A DNA stretch of 41,239 nucleotides, taken from NCBI GenBank assembly GCA_028278345.1, contig JANQEL010000146.1, positions 1-41,239 on the forward strand, read 5' to 3'. The stretch comes from Myxococcota bacterium (GTDB lineage Bacteria; Myxococcota_A; UBA9160; UBA4427). Under the pieces are notes generated by a model. The model saw only the letters and a program-made list of their open reading frames with translations. It searched no databases and had not been told where the DNA came from. The position numbers were made by a program, and so were the translations under genes. Each line of letters starts with the position of its first letter. Positions within the stretch are counted from its first letter, which is position 1. Of the stretch, positions 8,942 to 18,656 are shown in pieces.

Positions 8942-9337
8942 TCAATCGCGGGACGACTGCGCTCCGCCTTCACCGTCCTCATCGATCTCGACGGTGATGT
9001 TCGGCCCCGATGTGGCCATGCGCTTGAGGCGCACCTCCACCGTTGCGGGTTCGAGCCGCGGTTCGCCCTCGTGTTCGCGGGTGCGGACGACGACCAGTTG
9101 CGGCTGGTAGCCCTCGCGCCGGAAGAAGAGCGTGTGATCCTGGTTTGCCTTGAGCTCGAGGGTTTCGGGAACGGCCTCGAGTTCTTCTCCGTCAACGTAG
9201 AGCACGACGGGTTCGGGGCCGGCGGAGATGGCGATCAGCTGGGTCGGCGCGCAGCCCACCCCAGCCAGCACGAGCAGCAAGGCCATCAGCCCGGCGCGTA
9301 GCACCGCGCGCCCACGGAAACTTCCCGAGATCCCCAC
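8942..9337 (-). CDS. small PEGA-domain-like lipoprotein, 131 aa
   Basis: The signal segment [12 protein letters not shown] ends in a lipobox Cys. Residues about 40-80 ([19 protein letters not shown], then [10 protein letters not shown]) match the PEGA pattern: a beta-rich surface domain that begins with a D/GE turn and ends in an aromatic-rich GYxPQ strand. An acidic C-terminus follows. It is likely an outer-membrane or periplasm-facing lipoprotein. It is divergent from serC, with the promoters presumably in 9338-9466. Confidence 0.7.
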   Translation of the reverse strand: MGISGSFRGRAVLRAGLMALLLVLAGVGCAPTQLIAISAGPEPVVLYVDGEELEAVPETLELKANQDHTLFFRREGYQPQLVVVRTREHEGEPRLEPATVEVRLKRMATSGPNITVEIDEDGEGGAQSSRD

Positions 9338-9466
9338 CCTTCCCCCTTTTCGGACGCAGTGTATTTCAAATCGGTTGCGCCAGCCCGGAACGCGTGGAAC
9401 CCCCCATCGCAGACGTTAGAATCCCGCGCCCCGCTACCCACGCCATCACCCCGGAGCGCTCCACCG

Positions 9467-10624
9467 ATGAAACCCGAAGTCCGCCCCGAACGACCGGAAT
9501 TCTCTTCCGGCCCCTGCGCGAAGCCGCCCGGCTGGAACGCCGCGCAGCTCGAACGCGCTCTGGTCGGACGCTCGCACCGCGCGGGCCCGAGCAAGCAGCG
9601 CCTGGCCGCCGTGATCGACAAGTCGAAGGACCTGCTCGGCATGCCGGACGATTATCGCCTCGGCATCGTCGCCGCCTCGGATACCGGTGCGATCGAGATG
9701 GCGCTGTGGTCGATGCTCGGCCCGCGTCCGGTAGACATGCTCGCCTGGGAGAGCTTCGGCGAGGGCTGGGTGACGGACGTCCAGAAGCAACTCCAACTCG
9801 AAGAGGTCCGCGTGCACGAAGCGGGTTATGGATCGCTACCCGATCTCTCGCAGGTCGACTTCGACCGCGACGTCGTCTTCACCTGGAACGGCACGACGAG
9901 CGGTGTGTGCGTACCCGATGGCGATTGGATCGCCGACGATCGCGAAGGACTCGTCTTCTGCGACGCCACGTCGGCCGTATTCGCGATGGACCTCTCCTGG
10001 TCGAAGCTCGATGTCATCACCTGGTCGTGGCAGAAGGTGCTCGGCGGCGAAGCCGGCCATGGCATGCTCGCCCTCTCGCCTCGCGCCGTCGAACGACTCG
10101 AGAGCTATACCCCGGATCGCCCTCTGCCGAAGATCTTCCGCATGACCAAGAACGGAAAGCTCATCGAGGGGATCTTCAGGGGGGAGACCATCAACACGCC
10201 TTCGATGATCTGCGTCGAAGACGCCCTGCTCAGCCTCGAATGGGTGGAGGCCAACGGCGGCTGCCCGGGTATGCGCAAGCGATCCCAGGCCAACCTCGAT
10301 GCGATCGCGCATTGGGTGGAGCAGACCGACTGGGTCGAGTTCCTCGCGGATGACCCGGCTTCGCGCTCGTCGACTTCGATCTGCCTGCAGATCGTCGACC
10401 CGTGGTTCATCGAGATGGAAGAAGGCGACCGCGCAGCCACCGCCAAGAAGATCGGCGCGCTGCTCGACGCCGAAGACGTTGCCCGCGACATCAACTCCTA
10501 CAAGGCGGCTCCACCCGGACTTCGCATCTGGGGGGGTGCGACTGTGGAGACCCGCGACATCGAGGCGCTGCTTCCGTGGCTCGACTGGGCCTTCGCGCAG
10601 GTCAAGCAACAGGCGAACGCTTGA
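9467..10624 (+). CDS. serC: phosphoserine aminotransferase
   Basis: Converts 3-phosphohydroxypyruvate and glutamate to phosphoserine and 2-oxoglutarate in cytoplasmic serine synthesis, using PLP. The 385-aa protein resembles the alphaproteobacterial/archaeal SerC branch (TIGR01365-like) more than the E. coli form. It has an N-terminal [12 protein letters not shown] and [11 protein letters not shown], then [23 protein letters not shown], and the Schiff-base lysine in [16 protein letters not shown] (K190). The C-terminus [14 protein letters not shown] also fits. ATG 9467 is preceded by GGAG about 10 nt upstream. The glycosylase gene overlaps its stop. Confidence 0.93.
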   Translation: MKPEVRPERPEFSSGPCAKPPGWNAAQLERALVGRSHRAGPSKQRLAAVIDKSKDLLGMPDDYRLGIVAASDTGAIEMALWSMLGPRPVDMLAWESFGEGWVTDVQKQLQLEEVRVHEAGYGSLPDLSQVDFDRDVVFTWNGTTSGVCVPDGDWIADDREGLVFCDATSAVFAMDLSWSKLDVITWSWQKVLGGEAGHGMLALSPRAVERLESYTPDRPLPKIFRMTKNGKLIEGIFRGETINTPSMICVEDALLSLEWVEANGGCPGMRKRSQANLDAIAHWVEQTDWVEFLADDPASRSSTSICLQIVDPWFIEMEEGDRAATAKKIGALLDAEDVARDINSYKAAPPGLRIWGGATVETRDIEALLPWLDWAFAQVKQQANA

Positions 10625-11379
10625 GCCCCAGAACCGTCCGCGACATCGCCGGCGCCATGCGCCGCACCACGCGCCGCCTGGCCAGGGAGGTGGGCGAGCT
10701 CCGCTTTGGTGCTCCGGTGACCCATGTCTACAACCCCCTCGTCTACGCGCGTCGCAGCCACGATGCGTACATCGCGAGGTACGCCGCTTCGAAGAAGAAG
10801 GTCGTCCTCTTCGGCATGAACCCGGGCCCCTACGGCATGTCGCAGACCGGCGTGCCCTTCGGCGAGATCCGCTGGGTGCGCGACTGGATGGGCATCGAAG
10901 CCTCCGTCGGCCAACCCGAAGACCCTCATCCCAAGCGCCCGGTTCAGGGTTTCGGATGCACGCGGAGCGAGGTGAGCGGCGATCGGCTGTGGGGAACGAT
11001 CGCGAAGCACTTCCAGACTCCGAAGCGCTTCTTCGCGGACCACTTCATCTACAACTACTGCCCGCTGGTCTTCATGGAGGAGAGCGGGCGCAATCGAACA
11101 CCCGACAAATTGCCGGCTGCCGAGCGCGACCCGCTCTTCGAGATCTGCGACCGCCATCTCGTACGCGTCGTCGAACTGCTGCAGCCCGACCAGGTCATCG
11201 GCGTCGGGGCCTTCGCGGCGAAACGCGCCGAGACCGCCCTGCGCGAGCGCGGGCGCAGCACCCCGCCCGTGGCAGCGATCCTGCACCCGAGCCCGGCGAA
11301 CCCGCGGGCCAACGCCGATTGGGCCGGGATCGTGGGTCGACAGTGGAAGGAACTCGGGCTCTGCGGCAAGCGCAAATGA
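10621..11379 (+). CDS. SMUG1-type uracil-DNA glycosylase
   Basis: A base-excision repair enzyme that removes uracil or oxidised uracil from DNA. The diagnostic SMUG1 active-site stretch [17 protein letters not shown] is present, with the intercalating-loop motif [10 protein letters not shown] near the C-terminus and the upstream [19 protein letters not shown] 10621 overlaps the serC stop (TTGA) and gives 252 aa; ATG 10657 (240 aa) is an alternative that still covers the whole fold. Cotranscription with serC looks like simple operon packing; there is no functional link I can name. Confidence 0.9.
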   Translation: MSPRTVRDIAGAMRRTTRRLAREVGELRFGAPVTHVYNPLVYARRSHDAYIARYAASKKKVVLFGMNPGPYGMSQTGVPFGEIRWVRDWMGIEASVGQPEDPHPKRPVQGFGCTRSEVSGDRLWGTIAKHFQTPKRFFADHFIYNYCPLVFMEESGRNRTPDKLPAAERDPLFEICDRHLVRVVELLQPDQVIGVGAFAAKRAETALRERGRSTPPVAAILHPSPANPRANADWAGIVGRQWKELGLCGKRK

Positions 11380-11399
11380 GGCGCGCTTCGGGTGGGGTT

Positions 11400-11429
11400 C
11401 GCGGCAGAGCGGGGGTATCGTCTGCCGCG
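11400..11429. terminator. hairpin after the SMUG1 gene
   Basis: A 9-bp stem (CGCGGCAGA at 11400-11408 with TCTGCCGCG at 11421-11429) and a 12-nt loop lie 21 nt after the SMUG1 stop. It is probably a terminator without a strong U-tract. Confidence 0.45.
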
Positions 11430-11560
11430 CTCGACCACCGGGGGGTGTGCGTCGCACGATCCGACGCGAGTGTCTGGCCCGACCATCTGCCGCGGCCGTG
11501 GCACGTTCGAGCGAGCGGGCCAACGGACCGACGAATCAACCAGCGATGAAGGATGGATCC

Positions 11561-12259
11561 ATGAAGACCCGACTTTTCACCAGGACCTCGATCATGCGAT
11601 CGCTCCTGCCCCTGCTCTGTGGCTTCGCCCTGACCTTCGGCTGTGAAGACTCGAGCACCGCCAATACCAAGGGGCCGTTCGGCGTCAAGGCGATCCAGGA
11701 GTTCATCGCAGGCGCGCCGATCCACAAGGACGAGAAGGGCGTGTGGAAGCAACGCCTCCCGACCCCGCCCAAGGTTCCCTTCCACAGCCAGAAGAAGTAC
11801 TACTGGCTGCTCGAAACGAACGTCGGGAACATCAAGATCGAGTTGCTCGCCGACGAAGCCCCAATGCACGTCTCGAGCACCATCTACCTCACCGAGCTCG
11901 GGTTCTACGACGACGTCCTCTTCCACCGCGTGATCCCGGGCTTCATGGCCCAGGGCGGCGATCCGACGGGAACCGGCCGCGGCGGCCCGGGCTACAAGTA
12001 TGCGGGCGAGTTCAAGGGGGACAGCAAGCACGACGTTCCGGGCATCCTCAGCATGGCGAACGCCGGACCCAACACCGACGGCAGCCAGTTCTTCATCACC
12101 TTCAAGGCGACGCCCCACCTGAACGGCAAGCACACCGTGTTCGGCAAGGTCGTCGAAGGCATGGGCACCGTGCGCGAACTCGAGAAGAACGGCTCGCCCG
12201 GCCGCGGCGTTCCCAAGCAGAAGCTCGTGATCAAGAAAGCCAGCATCATCGAGGAATAG
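11561..12259 (+). CDS. cyclophilin-type peptidyl-prolyl isomerase, lipoprotein
   Basis: Speeds cis-trans isomerisation of Xaa-Pro bonds in exported proteins. A signal peptide ends at the lipobox ALTFGC, so it should be anchored in the envelope. The cyclophilin core shows [35 protein letters not shown] and GSQFFITF, covering the catalytic Arg and the proline-binding pocket. ATG 11561 has GAAGGA at 11548-11553; the upstream ATG 11546 is less well placed. The protein is 232 aa. A paralogue follows 70 nt downstream. Confidence 0.92.
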   Translation: MKTRLFTRTSIMRSLLPLLCGFALTFGCEDSSTANTKGPFGVKAIQEFIAGAPIHKDEKGVWKQRLPTPPKVPFHSQKKYYWLLETNVGNIKIELLADEAPMHVSSTIYLTELGFYDDVLFHRVIPGFMAQGGDPTGTGRGGPGYKYAGEFKGDSKHDVPGILSMANAGPNTDGSQFFITFKATPHLNGKHTVFGKVVEGMGTVRELEKNGSPGRGVPKQKLVIKKASIIEE

Positions 12260-12329
12260 CCTCGCCTGCGGGCGCGGCGACGCCTCGAGCACCCTGCACC
12301 ACCCACCCATCAGCACCCAGGAGACATCC

Positions 12330-12932
<603 letters not shown>

Positions 12933-12953
12933 GTCGAGAGCGCTGGCTTCCAG

Positions 12954-13364
12954 ATGAGCCGCGAGTCTTCCGACGCGATCGCCGCGCTTCGGGTGAACGC
13001 CGCCTTCTACGCGGCCATCGCCGACGGGGACTTCGCGGCGCTCGACGAATTGTGGGCGCGGGACGAACCGGTGCTCTGTATCCATCCCGGCGGTCCCCCG
13101 CTCGAGGGACGCCTGGCCGTGATGGCGAGCTTCCAGGCGCTCTTCGAAGAAGGGGCGCCTCCGATCGAGTACAGCCAGGACGCCGTCAGCCTGGTGCGCG
13201 GGCTGGCCTTCGTGAACTGCGTCGAGCATCTCGGTGGTGCGCGCCTGGCGGCGAGCAACGTGCTCGTATGGGAAGGCGGGCAGTGGCGGATGCTGCAGCA
13301 CGTGGCCAGCGCAATGCGCGCGGACGCGACTCTACCGACCCCGGAGCGCGGGCCGCTTCACTGA
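12954..13364 (+). CDS. NTF2-fold (SnoaL/DUF4440-like) protein
   Basis: A 136-aa protein with the typical cone-fold pattern: an N-terminal helix NAAFYAAIADGDFAALDELWA, the strand-loop VLCIHPGGPPLEGR, and a C-terminal beta segment VLVWEGGQWRMLQHVAS. Such proteins bind or process small ligands, or have no known activity. It lies 21 nt after the cyclophilin gene and probably belongs to that operon. No specific function can be given. Confidence 0.75.
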   Translation: MSRESSDAIAALRVNAAFYAAIADGDFAALDELWARDEPVLCIHPGGPPLEGRLAVMASFQALFEEGAPPIEYSQDAVSLVRGLAFVNCVEHLGGARLAASNVLVWEGGQWRMLQHVASAMRADATLPTPERGPLH

Positions 13365-13365
13365 T

Positions 13366-14169
13366 TCAGAGCGGGAGGAGGCACCCGTGGCGATTCAGTT
13401 GGAATCGCCCGCCTTCCTTGCGCGCTTCGGGGCTCTTCGATCCGGCATAGAGCACGTCGCGCAGGGTTTCTTCCACCTGCGCGACGGGGGAGAGCGCCGT
13501 CGCGAAACCGCGCACGACCAGGGCGGGATGGAAGCGATCGGCGATCACGTCGTCGATGCCGAGTTCGGCCGGCGTGCTCGTCACGGTGCGCAGGGCACCC
13601 CGCGAAGCCAACGCCGCCTCGATCTCGTGCGCCTTGGCGAGGGAGGCATCGCTCGAAAGGTCGAGGGCGACGGCGAAGAGATGCTTCGACGCTCCCTTCT
13701 TTCCCAGCTTCGCGGCCAGTGTCGGCGCCGCCGCCTCGACATGGGATTGAAGATCGCGCAGCAGCAGGGGGCGCTCGCAGGGGTCGCCCCCATCATCGCC
13801 CGAAGCCTGCAGCAGCGAGACATCCCCCTTCCATAGACACGTGAACAGCTGCCCCTGGGTAGTGGTGTGCTCCTGGCTCTCGCCCTTCTCGTAGTCGCGC
13901 CACTCGAAGCGGACCGGCGACTCCCAGTTGGCGAAGAAGCGCTGCCCTTCGCCCTCGCCCGCGAGGGCCCGGGTGGTGCGCGGCGGGTCGAGCACCTGGA
14001 TGTGATGCCGGGCCGGACGCTTCGCGCGCTTCGAACCCGAGTAGGCCGACGCGTCGCTGTAGAGCACATCCCCCTGCTCGAAGCGACAGGCGTGCACCGC
14101 CGCCGCGAACGCGATCGGCACGGCCCACTCGAAGCCCTCGTAGAACTCGATCCCCGTTGCCCCCGCCAT
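13366..14169 (-). CDS. conserved-looking hypothetical protein, 267 aa
   Basis: No family recognised. The protein starts MAGATGIEFYEGFEWAV, has no signal peptide, and contains aromatic and charged stretches (ANWESPVRFEWRDYEKGE), a segment with helix-strand alternation (KHLFAVALDLSSDASLAKAHEIEAAL) and a C-terminus RFQLNRHGCLLPL. I chose ATG 14169; longer in-frame sequence would overlap the phosphodiesterase gene. It is the last of three minus-strand genes spaced 22-56 nt apart. It converges on the NTF2-fold gene with almost no gap. Confidence 0.65.
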   Translation of the reverse strand: MAGATGIEFYEGFEWAVPIAFAAAVHACRFEQGDVLYSDASAYSGSKRAKRPARHHIQVLDPPRTTRALAGEGEGQRFFANWESPVRFEWRDYEKGESQEHTTTQGQLFTCLWKGDVSLLQASGDDGGDPCERPLLLRDLQSHVEAAAPTLAAKLGKKGASKHLFAVALDLSSDASLAKAHEIEAALASRGALRTVTSTPAELGIDDVIADRFHPALVVRGFATALSPVAQVEETLRDVLYAGSKSPEARKEGGRFQLNRHGCLLPL

Positions 14170-14191
14170 GGCTCGCTCTTCTGCTCCCGCC

Positions 14192-15502
14192 TCACTCCGC
14201 CCATGGCGAAGCATGCCTGCTTTCATCGAATCCGGGAAGCGCAGAGCCCTCGCAATCGGCGGGGGGATCGATCCCCAGCAGCCGACTCGCAGTCGGAGCG
14301 AGGTCGAGGGGGGAAACGGTTCCGAGGGGGCGCCCGCTCGGGACACCGCGGCCCACGGCGTAGAAGATGCCGTGCATGTCGACGTACTTCGGATCGTAGC
14401 CGTGGATGCCGCGTCCCCCGCTCCACCAGGAGAAGAGGGTCGCGAGCCAACGCTCGGTCCAGTCGGTCCGGGCGTAGAAGTGCGGCGGTTCGGCGACGAG
14501 GACGAGCTCACCGAGACGTTCGGCCGGGCCGAGAGTCCCAGCCTCGACGAGGTCGCGCGATCGATGCACGCGATGGCCCGGCAGACTCGAAAGCGCCGCC
14601 TCGGCGCGGGCGATCACGGTCTCACCCGCTTCGCGCAGATGCACCATGGTGACGGCTCCGCTCGACATGAGCTCCGCTTCGACGCCTGCGCCCTCGAGGG
14701 CCTCTGCGACGTCGATCGCGCGCTCACCGTGACCCATACCGTGATCGCTGCTCACGAAAAGCGTCGTGGTCGACCATGCGTCTCGTCGATCGAGTTCCTC
14801 GATCAGGCGTATCAGCTTGGCGTCCTGTTCGCGCAATGCCGCGTCGACTTCGGGAGCATCCGGACCGTGTCGGTGCCCCGCCCGATCGCTTCCCCGCCAC
14901 CAGGTCATGATCAACCGCGGTCGGGTCGCGATGGGACGATCCAGCCATTCGAGGATCTGGTCGACCTTCTCGGCTTCGCGTACTGCGGAATCGAATGGCG
15001 TGCGGCGATACGAGGCGGCGAGCCCGCGCCAGGGAGTCTCACTGCCGACCCAGAAGAAGGCGGCCGCGCGCACGCCCTGTCGCTCGGCCGCGATCCAGAG
15101 CGGTTCGGCGAGGATCCAGGACGCATCGGCTTCGTAGGCGAAGTCGCCGCGCGCGCGATCGCGGAAGCGGTTGCCCACGATGCCGTGGCGCGTCGGACGC
15201 GCACAGGTGGCCTGGCTTACGTGATTCGGAAAGGTGGTACTCGGAAAGACCGGACGAAGCGCCTCGGCCCGCACGCCCTCCCGCTCGATGCGTTGGAGCC
15301 CGGGGAGCGTCTGCCGATCGGGTTGATCGTGACGCACGCCATCGAAGGAGAGCCAGATCAGGGTCGACTGTTCGTCCGCCGCGGAGGCCGTGCCTGCGCC
15401 AGCAAAGAACAGAGCCAGGGCGAGCGCGAGGGCGCGCGCGAGGGCGCACGCAAAGACGAGCGCGGCAGAGCAAGATCGAAGTCTGGTGTCGGAGCCGCGC
15501 AC
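14192..15502 (-). CDS. exported type I phosphodiesterase/nucleotide pyrophosphatase family protein
   Basis: A member of the alkaline-phosphatase superfamily (ENPP type), likely periplasmic. After a long hydrophobic signal (ALALALALFFAGAGTASAA), the core shows WLSFDGVRHD (metal Asp), the nucleophile region FPSTTFPNHVS (Thr), a helix with SDRAGHRHGPD and the metal site FVSSDHGMGHGE. The C-terminus has GIHGYDPKYVDMHGIFYAVG, a typical metal-His motif in this family. The start is GTG 15502, 436 aa. The signal is encoded by a low-complexity GCGAGGGCGC-like tract. The phosphoester substrate is unknown. Confidence 0.85.
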   Translation of the reverse strand: MRGSDTRLRSCSAALVFACALARALALALALFFAGAGTASAADEQSTLIWLSFDGVRHDQPDRQTLPGLQRIEREGVRAEALRPVFPSTTFPNHVSQATCARPTRHGIVGNRFRDRARGDFAYEADASWILAEPLWIAAERQGVRAAAFFWVGSETPWRGLAASYRRTPFDSAVREAEKVDQILEWLDRPIATRPRLIMTWWRGSDRAGHRHGPDAPEVDAALREQDAKLIRLIEELDRRDAWSTTTLFVSSDHGMGHGERAIDVAEALEGAGVEAELMSSGAVTMVHLREAGETVIARAEAALSSLPGHRVHRSRDLVEAGTLGPAERLGELVLVAEPPHFYARTDWTERWLATLFSWWSGGRGIHGYDPKYVDMHGIFYAVGRGVPSGRPLGTVSPLDLAPTASRLLGIDPPADCEGSALPGFDESRHASPWAE

Positions 15503-15558
15503 GCGCCCATCATCGCGCGTGAAGGGAAGGATCGCACGAGGGCACTCGCACTCGCCGT

Positions 15559-15783
15559 TCAGGCCGCGGGCGACCTCTCCCGCTGATCCACCACTTCGCT
15601 GGTCAGCACGCGGCGACAGATCCGACAGCGACCTTCGAGGTAGATGCGTCCGTCGTCCTCGAATTCACGCGGCTCGTCGATCCCGAGATCGGGAAGGCGA
15701 CAGGCCCCACACCAGGTGTTTTCGATCATCCAGGCGCGCTCGGATTCGTCGCGCCGGTAGAAGTCTCGTTCGGTCCGGCTCAT
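15559..15783 (-). CDS. small zinc-ribbon-like protein, 74 aa
   Basis: Contains two CxxC knuckles (TWCGACRL and GRCRICRR) 29 residues apart, a plausible single zinc site. Acidic N- and C-terminal flanks have no membrane segment. It is first in a minus-strand run with the phosphodiesterase and the unknown 267-aa protein. Role unknown. Confidence 0.6.
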   Translation of the reverse strand: MSRTERDFYRRDESERAWMIENTWCGACRLPDLGIDEPREFEDDGRIYLEGRCRICRRVLTSEVVDQRERSPAA

Positions 15784-16027
15784 CCGGGCTCATTCGTTCG
15801 CACAGGCAGGTTCGGGGTCATGGGGTCCAGAGAGTTCTTCACAGCTTCTCTTCACAGCTTCAGTGGGGATGGTTCGACCACGCAACCCTCGTTGCGGGCG
15901 CGCGCAAACTATCACAGGCCCCACGCGCATTGGATCCGGCGCAACCACCATTTTCGACCGCCGAAGATTCCCGCGAAGGGCTCCGGGCAATCTCCGAGCC
16001 ATCTCGAACGCGATCGCGCTTCGGTTT

Positions 16028-16753
16028 CTAGAACATGCGCGCAAGCAGGACGGCGAGCGCGGTCTCGACGCGAAGGATGCGCTCGCCCAGCCCGACGCCT
16101 CGACAACCCGCCGCCTCGAGCTTCTCGATCTCGTACGGAACGAAGCCGCCCTCCGGGCCCACGACGAGGGTCGTGGGTTCCTTCACGTCACGCGGGCATG
16201 GCGCGTCGGCCTCCGGGTGCGCAACGAACGCCTGCCCGCCCGCGATCAATCCCGGGAGTTCGTCTTCCACGAAGGGTTTGAAGCGCGTGCGCAATTCGAC
16301 ACGCGGCATCACGGTATCGACGGCCTGTTCGAGACCGAGAATCAGCGGTTCGTCGAGGGCGTCCCCGCGCAGCACCTTGCTGTTCCAGAAGCTGCGCTCG
16401 ACGCGTCGCGACTGGATCAGGTAGATCCGCTTGCAACCGAGCGAAGTCGCCGCGATCAAAACGCGCTTGAGCACCAGGGGCCGGGGAAGAGCGAGCACGA
16501 GGGTCAGCGGCAGCGGTGCCGGCGGCTCGCGATCGAGTTGCACATCGAGTTCGACCCGATCCCCGGCGACGGAGACGACCTCCCCCTCCCCGATGCGCCC
16601 GCCGACCAGACCGACCTGCAGGCGATCCCCCGGCTGCGCGCGGTGAACCGAGGCGATGTAGGACGCGCGACGCCCCTCCAGACACACGCGTCCACCCGCG
16701 GCGCCCGTCGCCGGCGCCGAGAAGTCCGCTTCGAACAGGAGGATCAGATTCAC
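16028..16753 (-). CDS. rsmE: 16S rRNA (uracil-1498-N3)-methyltransferase
   Basis: A SPOUT-fold enzyme that methylates U1498 of 16S rRNA. The 241-aa protein has an N-terminal PUA-like region (MNLILLFEADF, RASYIASVHRAQPGDRL) and a C-terminal knotted domain with the diagnostic VVGPEGGFVPYE and LGERILRVETALAVLL. The central KRVLIAATSLGCKRIYLIQSRR also matches the family. It stands alone, with gaps on both sides. The 244-nt gap to its left holds a short direct repeat (CTTCACAGCTTC twice near 15836-15862) but no gene that I can support. Confidence 0.95.
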   Translation of the reverse strand: MNLILLFEADFSAPATGAAGGRVCLEGRRASYIASVHRAQPGDRLQVGLVGGRIGEGEVVSVAGDRVELDVQLDREPPAPLPLTLVLALPRPLVLKRVLIAATSLGCKRIYLIQSRRVERSFWNSKVLRGDALDEPLILGLEQAVDTVMPRVELRTRFKPFVEDELPGLIAGGQAFVAHPEADAPCPRDVKEPTTLVVGPEGGFVPYEIEKLEAAGCRGVGLGERILRVETALAVLLARMF

Positions 16754-16892
16754 TCGGGTCTACGCACTCGGGGGTCGATGGGTTACCTGAACTTCACGCG
16801 AGCAGGCCTGGGCTTCGCTTTCGGCCAACCGGCAGAATCGTTAGGCTCCCGCCGCTCATTTCTGCTGAACCCCCCGTACGGGAGATTCGAAC

Positions 16893-17618
16893 GTGCAAGA
16901 GAATAACTCCGGCTTCGCCCTCATCGGGGCGGCCATCGTATTGGGCATCGCCATTCTCGGCAGCGCCTACCTGCTGTCGAGTTCGATCGATCGCGCGAGC
17001 GACCAGCTCGAAGTCGCGTTCAACTCGATCAAGGCGGGGAAGCCCGGCGCTGCGGCGCCGACCCCGAGCGCGCGCCCGGGCCGTCCGGACCCGAGCAAGG
17101 TGTACGAGGTCGCCGTCGGCACCGCACCGTTCAAGGGGCCGAAGGACGCGAAGGTCACGATCGTCGAATTCTCCGACTTCCAGTGACCCTACTGCGGGAG
17201 GGTCGGTCCGACCCTCAAGCAGCTTCGTGAAGAATACGGCGACGACCTGCGCGTCGTGTTCAAGCACCTCCCACTGTCCTTCCACAAGGACGCGCCCGCC
17301 GCGCACGCGGCCGCCGAAGCGGCCCTCATGCAGGGCAAGTTCTGGGAGATGCACGACACGATCTTCAAGAACCAGCGCGATCTGAAGCCCGCCACCTTCG
17401 AGCGCTACGCAAAGGACCTCGGCCTCGACGTCGACCAGTACAAGAAGGATCTCGAGTCGAAGGCCCTGCGCGATCGCATCGATGGCGACCTCGCCCAGGC
17501 GCGGCAACTCGGCGTCTCGGGTACCCCGGCCTTCTTCATCAACGGCCGATACCTGTCGGGGGCGCAGCCGATCACTTCGTTCAAGCGACTGATCGACGAA
17601 GCCCTGAAGAAGGGCTGA
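16893..17618 (+). CDS. DsbA-like thioredoxin-fold selenoprotein (Sec at TGA 17184-17186)
   Basis: A membrane-anchored thiol:disulfide oxidoreductase of the DsbA/Thioredoxin_4 family, 241 aa when TGA 17184-17186 is read as selenocysteine at residue 98. Residues about 7-31 form a transmembrane anchor, followed by an Ala/Pro-rich linker, so the catalytic domain faces the periplasm. The active site reads FSDFQ-U-PYCGRVGP, where relatives have FSDFQCPYC, so Sec replaces the N-terminal, attacking Cys of CxxC. Homology continues without a break past the TGA: VFKHLPLSFH, AAEAALMQGKFWEMHD and the cis-Pro loop GVSGTPAFFINGR. GTG 16893 has GGGAGA seven nt upstream. Ordinary gene calling would give a truncated 97-aa piece. 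It is monocistronic and ends in a hairpin. Confidence 0.88.
17184..17222 (+). promoter_or_regulatory. SECIS-like hairpin for the DsbA-like selenoprotein
   Basis: Directly after the in-frame TGA, bases 17198-17205 (GAGGGTCG) pair with 17209-17216 (CGACCCTC). The tip is GGTC, the same core that SelB contacts in the E. coli fdhF SECIS loop. An outer stem CTGC (17192-17195)/GCAG (17219-17222) is separated by a 2x2 internal loop (GG/AA). The apical loop begins about 19 nt after the TGA, within the range known for bacterial SECIS elements. Confidence 0.75.
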
Positions 17619-17634
17619 GCGAAAGGCAATCCGC

Positions 17635-17656
17635 CGGGCTGGGGCGTCCCAGCCCG
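17635..17656. terminator. bidirectional terminator hairpin
   Basis: A 9-bp perfect stem (CGGGCTGGG, 17635-17643; CCCAGCCCG, 17648-17656) with loop GCGT lies between the convergent selenoprotein and alcohol dehydrogenase genes. No long U-tract follows on either strand. Confidence 0.6.
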
Positions 17657-17666
17657 ATCGTTCGCC

Positions 17667-18602
17667 TCACACCTCGAGGGCAACCTTGATGGCGCCGGCC
17701 TTGCGGTCGGCGGCGATCTCGAAAGCGCGAGCCGCTTCGTCGAGGGGCAGGCGATGCGTGATCATCACCTCTGCGATGTCGGAATCCTTCGCCAGGACCT
17801 CGGCGGCGAACTCGAAGTCCGACGACGTGTGGCGGTGGTTGTACAGACTCGAAGGGATGACCCGTAGCTCCTTCAGGCACATCTGCATCGCGGGCACGCT
17901 CATGCCGCCCCAGTAGGTCGCGAGCAGGATCACGCGCCCACCCGGGCGACACAGTTCCATCGCCTGGGCGATCGACTCGTGGGTCCCCGCGCAATCGATC
18001 ACGAAGGGGGTTTCGCCGAGGGGCTCCGTTCCACCGAGGTTGCGCGCGGCCTCCACCTGATGGGGATGGCGCGCGTGAACGCCGACCTCGGCACCCAGGG
18101 CGCGGCACGCCACCAGGGCGCATAGGCCGATCGAACCGCCGCCGATCACACTGACGCGATCGCCCTTCCCCACGCCGCCCAGACGCACGCCGTGGATCGC
18201 GACCGCGAGCGGCTCGACGAGACATGCGTTGCGCACGGGGAGATCGTTCGAGATCGGCACGATGCAGCGCTCGGGCACGATCACGCGATCGGCCATGCCG
18301 CCATCGCTGCCGACGCCCATGATGATGCCCGAGCCGAGGCGGCAGAGGTTGTACTCCCCGGCCTCGCAGAGATCGCATTCACCGCAAATCCGCAGGGGCT
18401 CGATCGCGACCGCGCGGCCGTCTTCCGTCAGCCCGGCGAATTCGTGTCCCAGGGTCTGGGTCAGCGGCACACCGAAGTCGAGCAGGTGGAGATCGGAACC
18501 ACAGATGCTCGCGGACTTCACGTCGATGCGGACGCCTTCGCCCGAGGGCTCCGCGACCTCGCTCACCTCGACCCCGTTGTCACAGCAGCGCACGGCTCTC
18601 AT
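17667..18602 (-). CDS. zinc-dependent medium-chain alcohol/polyol dehydrogenase
   Basis: A 311-aa MDR-superfamily oxidoreductase of the threonine/sorbitol dehydrogenase type. It has the catalytic zinc region SICGSDLHLLDFG and GHEFAG, a structural-zinc lobe CGECDLCEAGEYNLC (four Cys), and the Rossmann motif VIGGGSIGLCALV for NAD(P). It is somewhat shorter than most relatives (about 340 aa). ATG 18602 is preceded by GGAGGAA. It is the last gene of the TRAP operon, so the transported compound may be oxidised by it, or a downstream alcohol of it. The substrate is not resolved. Confidence 0.88.
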   Translation of the reverse strand: MRAVRCCDNGVEVSEVAEPSGEGVRIDVKSASICGSDLHLLDFGVPLTQTLGHEFAGLTEDGRAVAIEPLRICGECDLCEAGEYNLCRLGSGIIMGVGSDGGMADRVIVPERCIVPISNDLPVRNACLVEPLAVAIHGVRLGGVGKGDRVSVIGGGSIGLCALVACRALGAEVGVHARHPHQVEAARNLGGTEPLGETPFVIDCAGTHESIAQAMELCRPGGRVILLATYWGGMSVPAMQMCLKELRVIPSSLYNHRHTSSDFEFAAEVLAKDSDIAEVMITHRLPLDEAARAFEIAADRKAGAIKVALEV

Positions 18603-18656
18603 CGAACTTCCTCCCGGCCCGGCTCCAAGGATGTGAATCTGCGCGACGTTCGAACG

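Noticed and set aside
15420..15480. Tandem GCGAGGGCGC-like repeats.
   Set aside because: They encode the Ala/Leu-rich signal peptide of the phosphodiesterase; no separate element is needed.
16893..17186. Reading the DsbA-like gene as a 97-aa truncated protein or a nonsense mutation.
   Set aside because: The TGA replaces exactly the catalytic Cys, the frame stays open with full homology to the normal end, and a SECIS-like hairpin follows.
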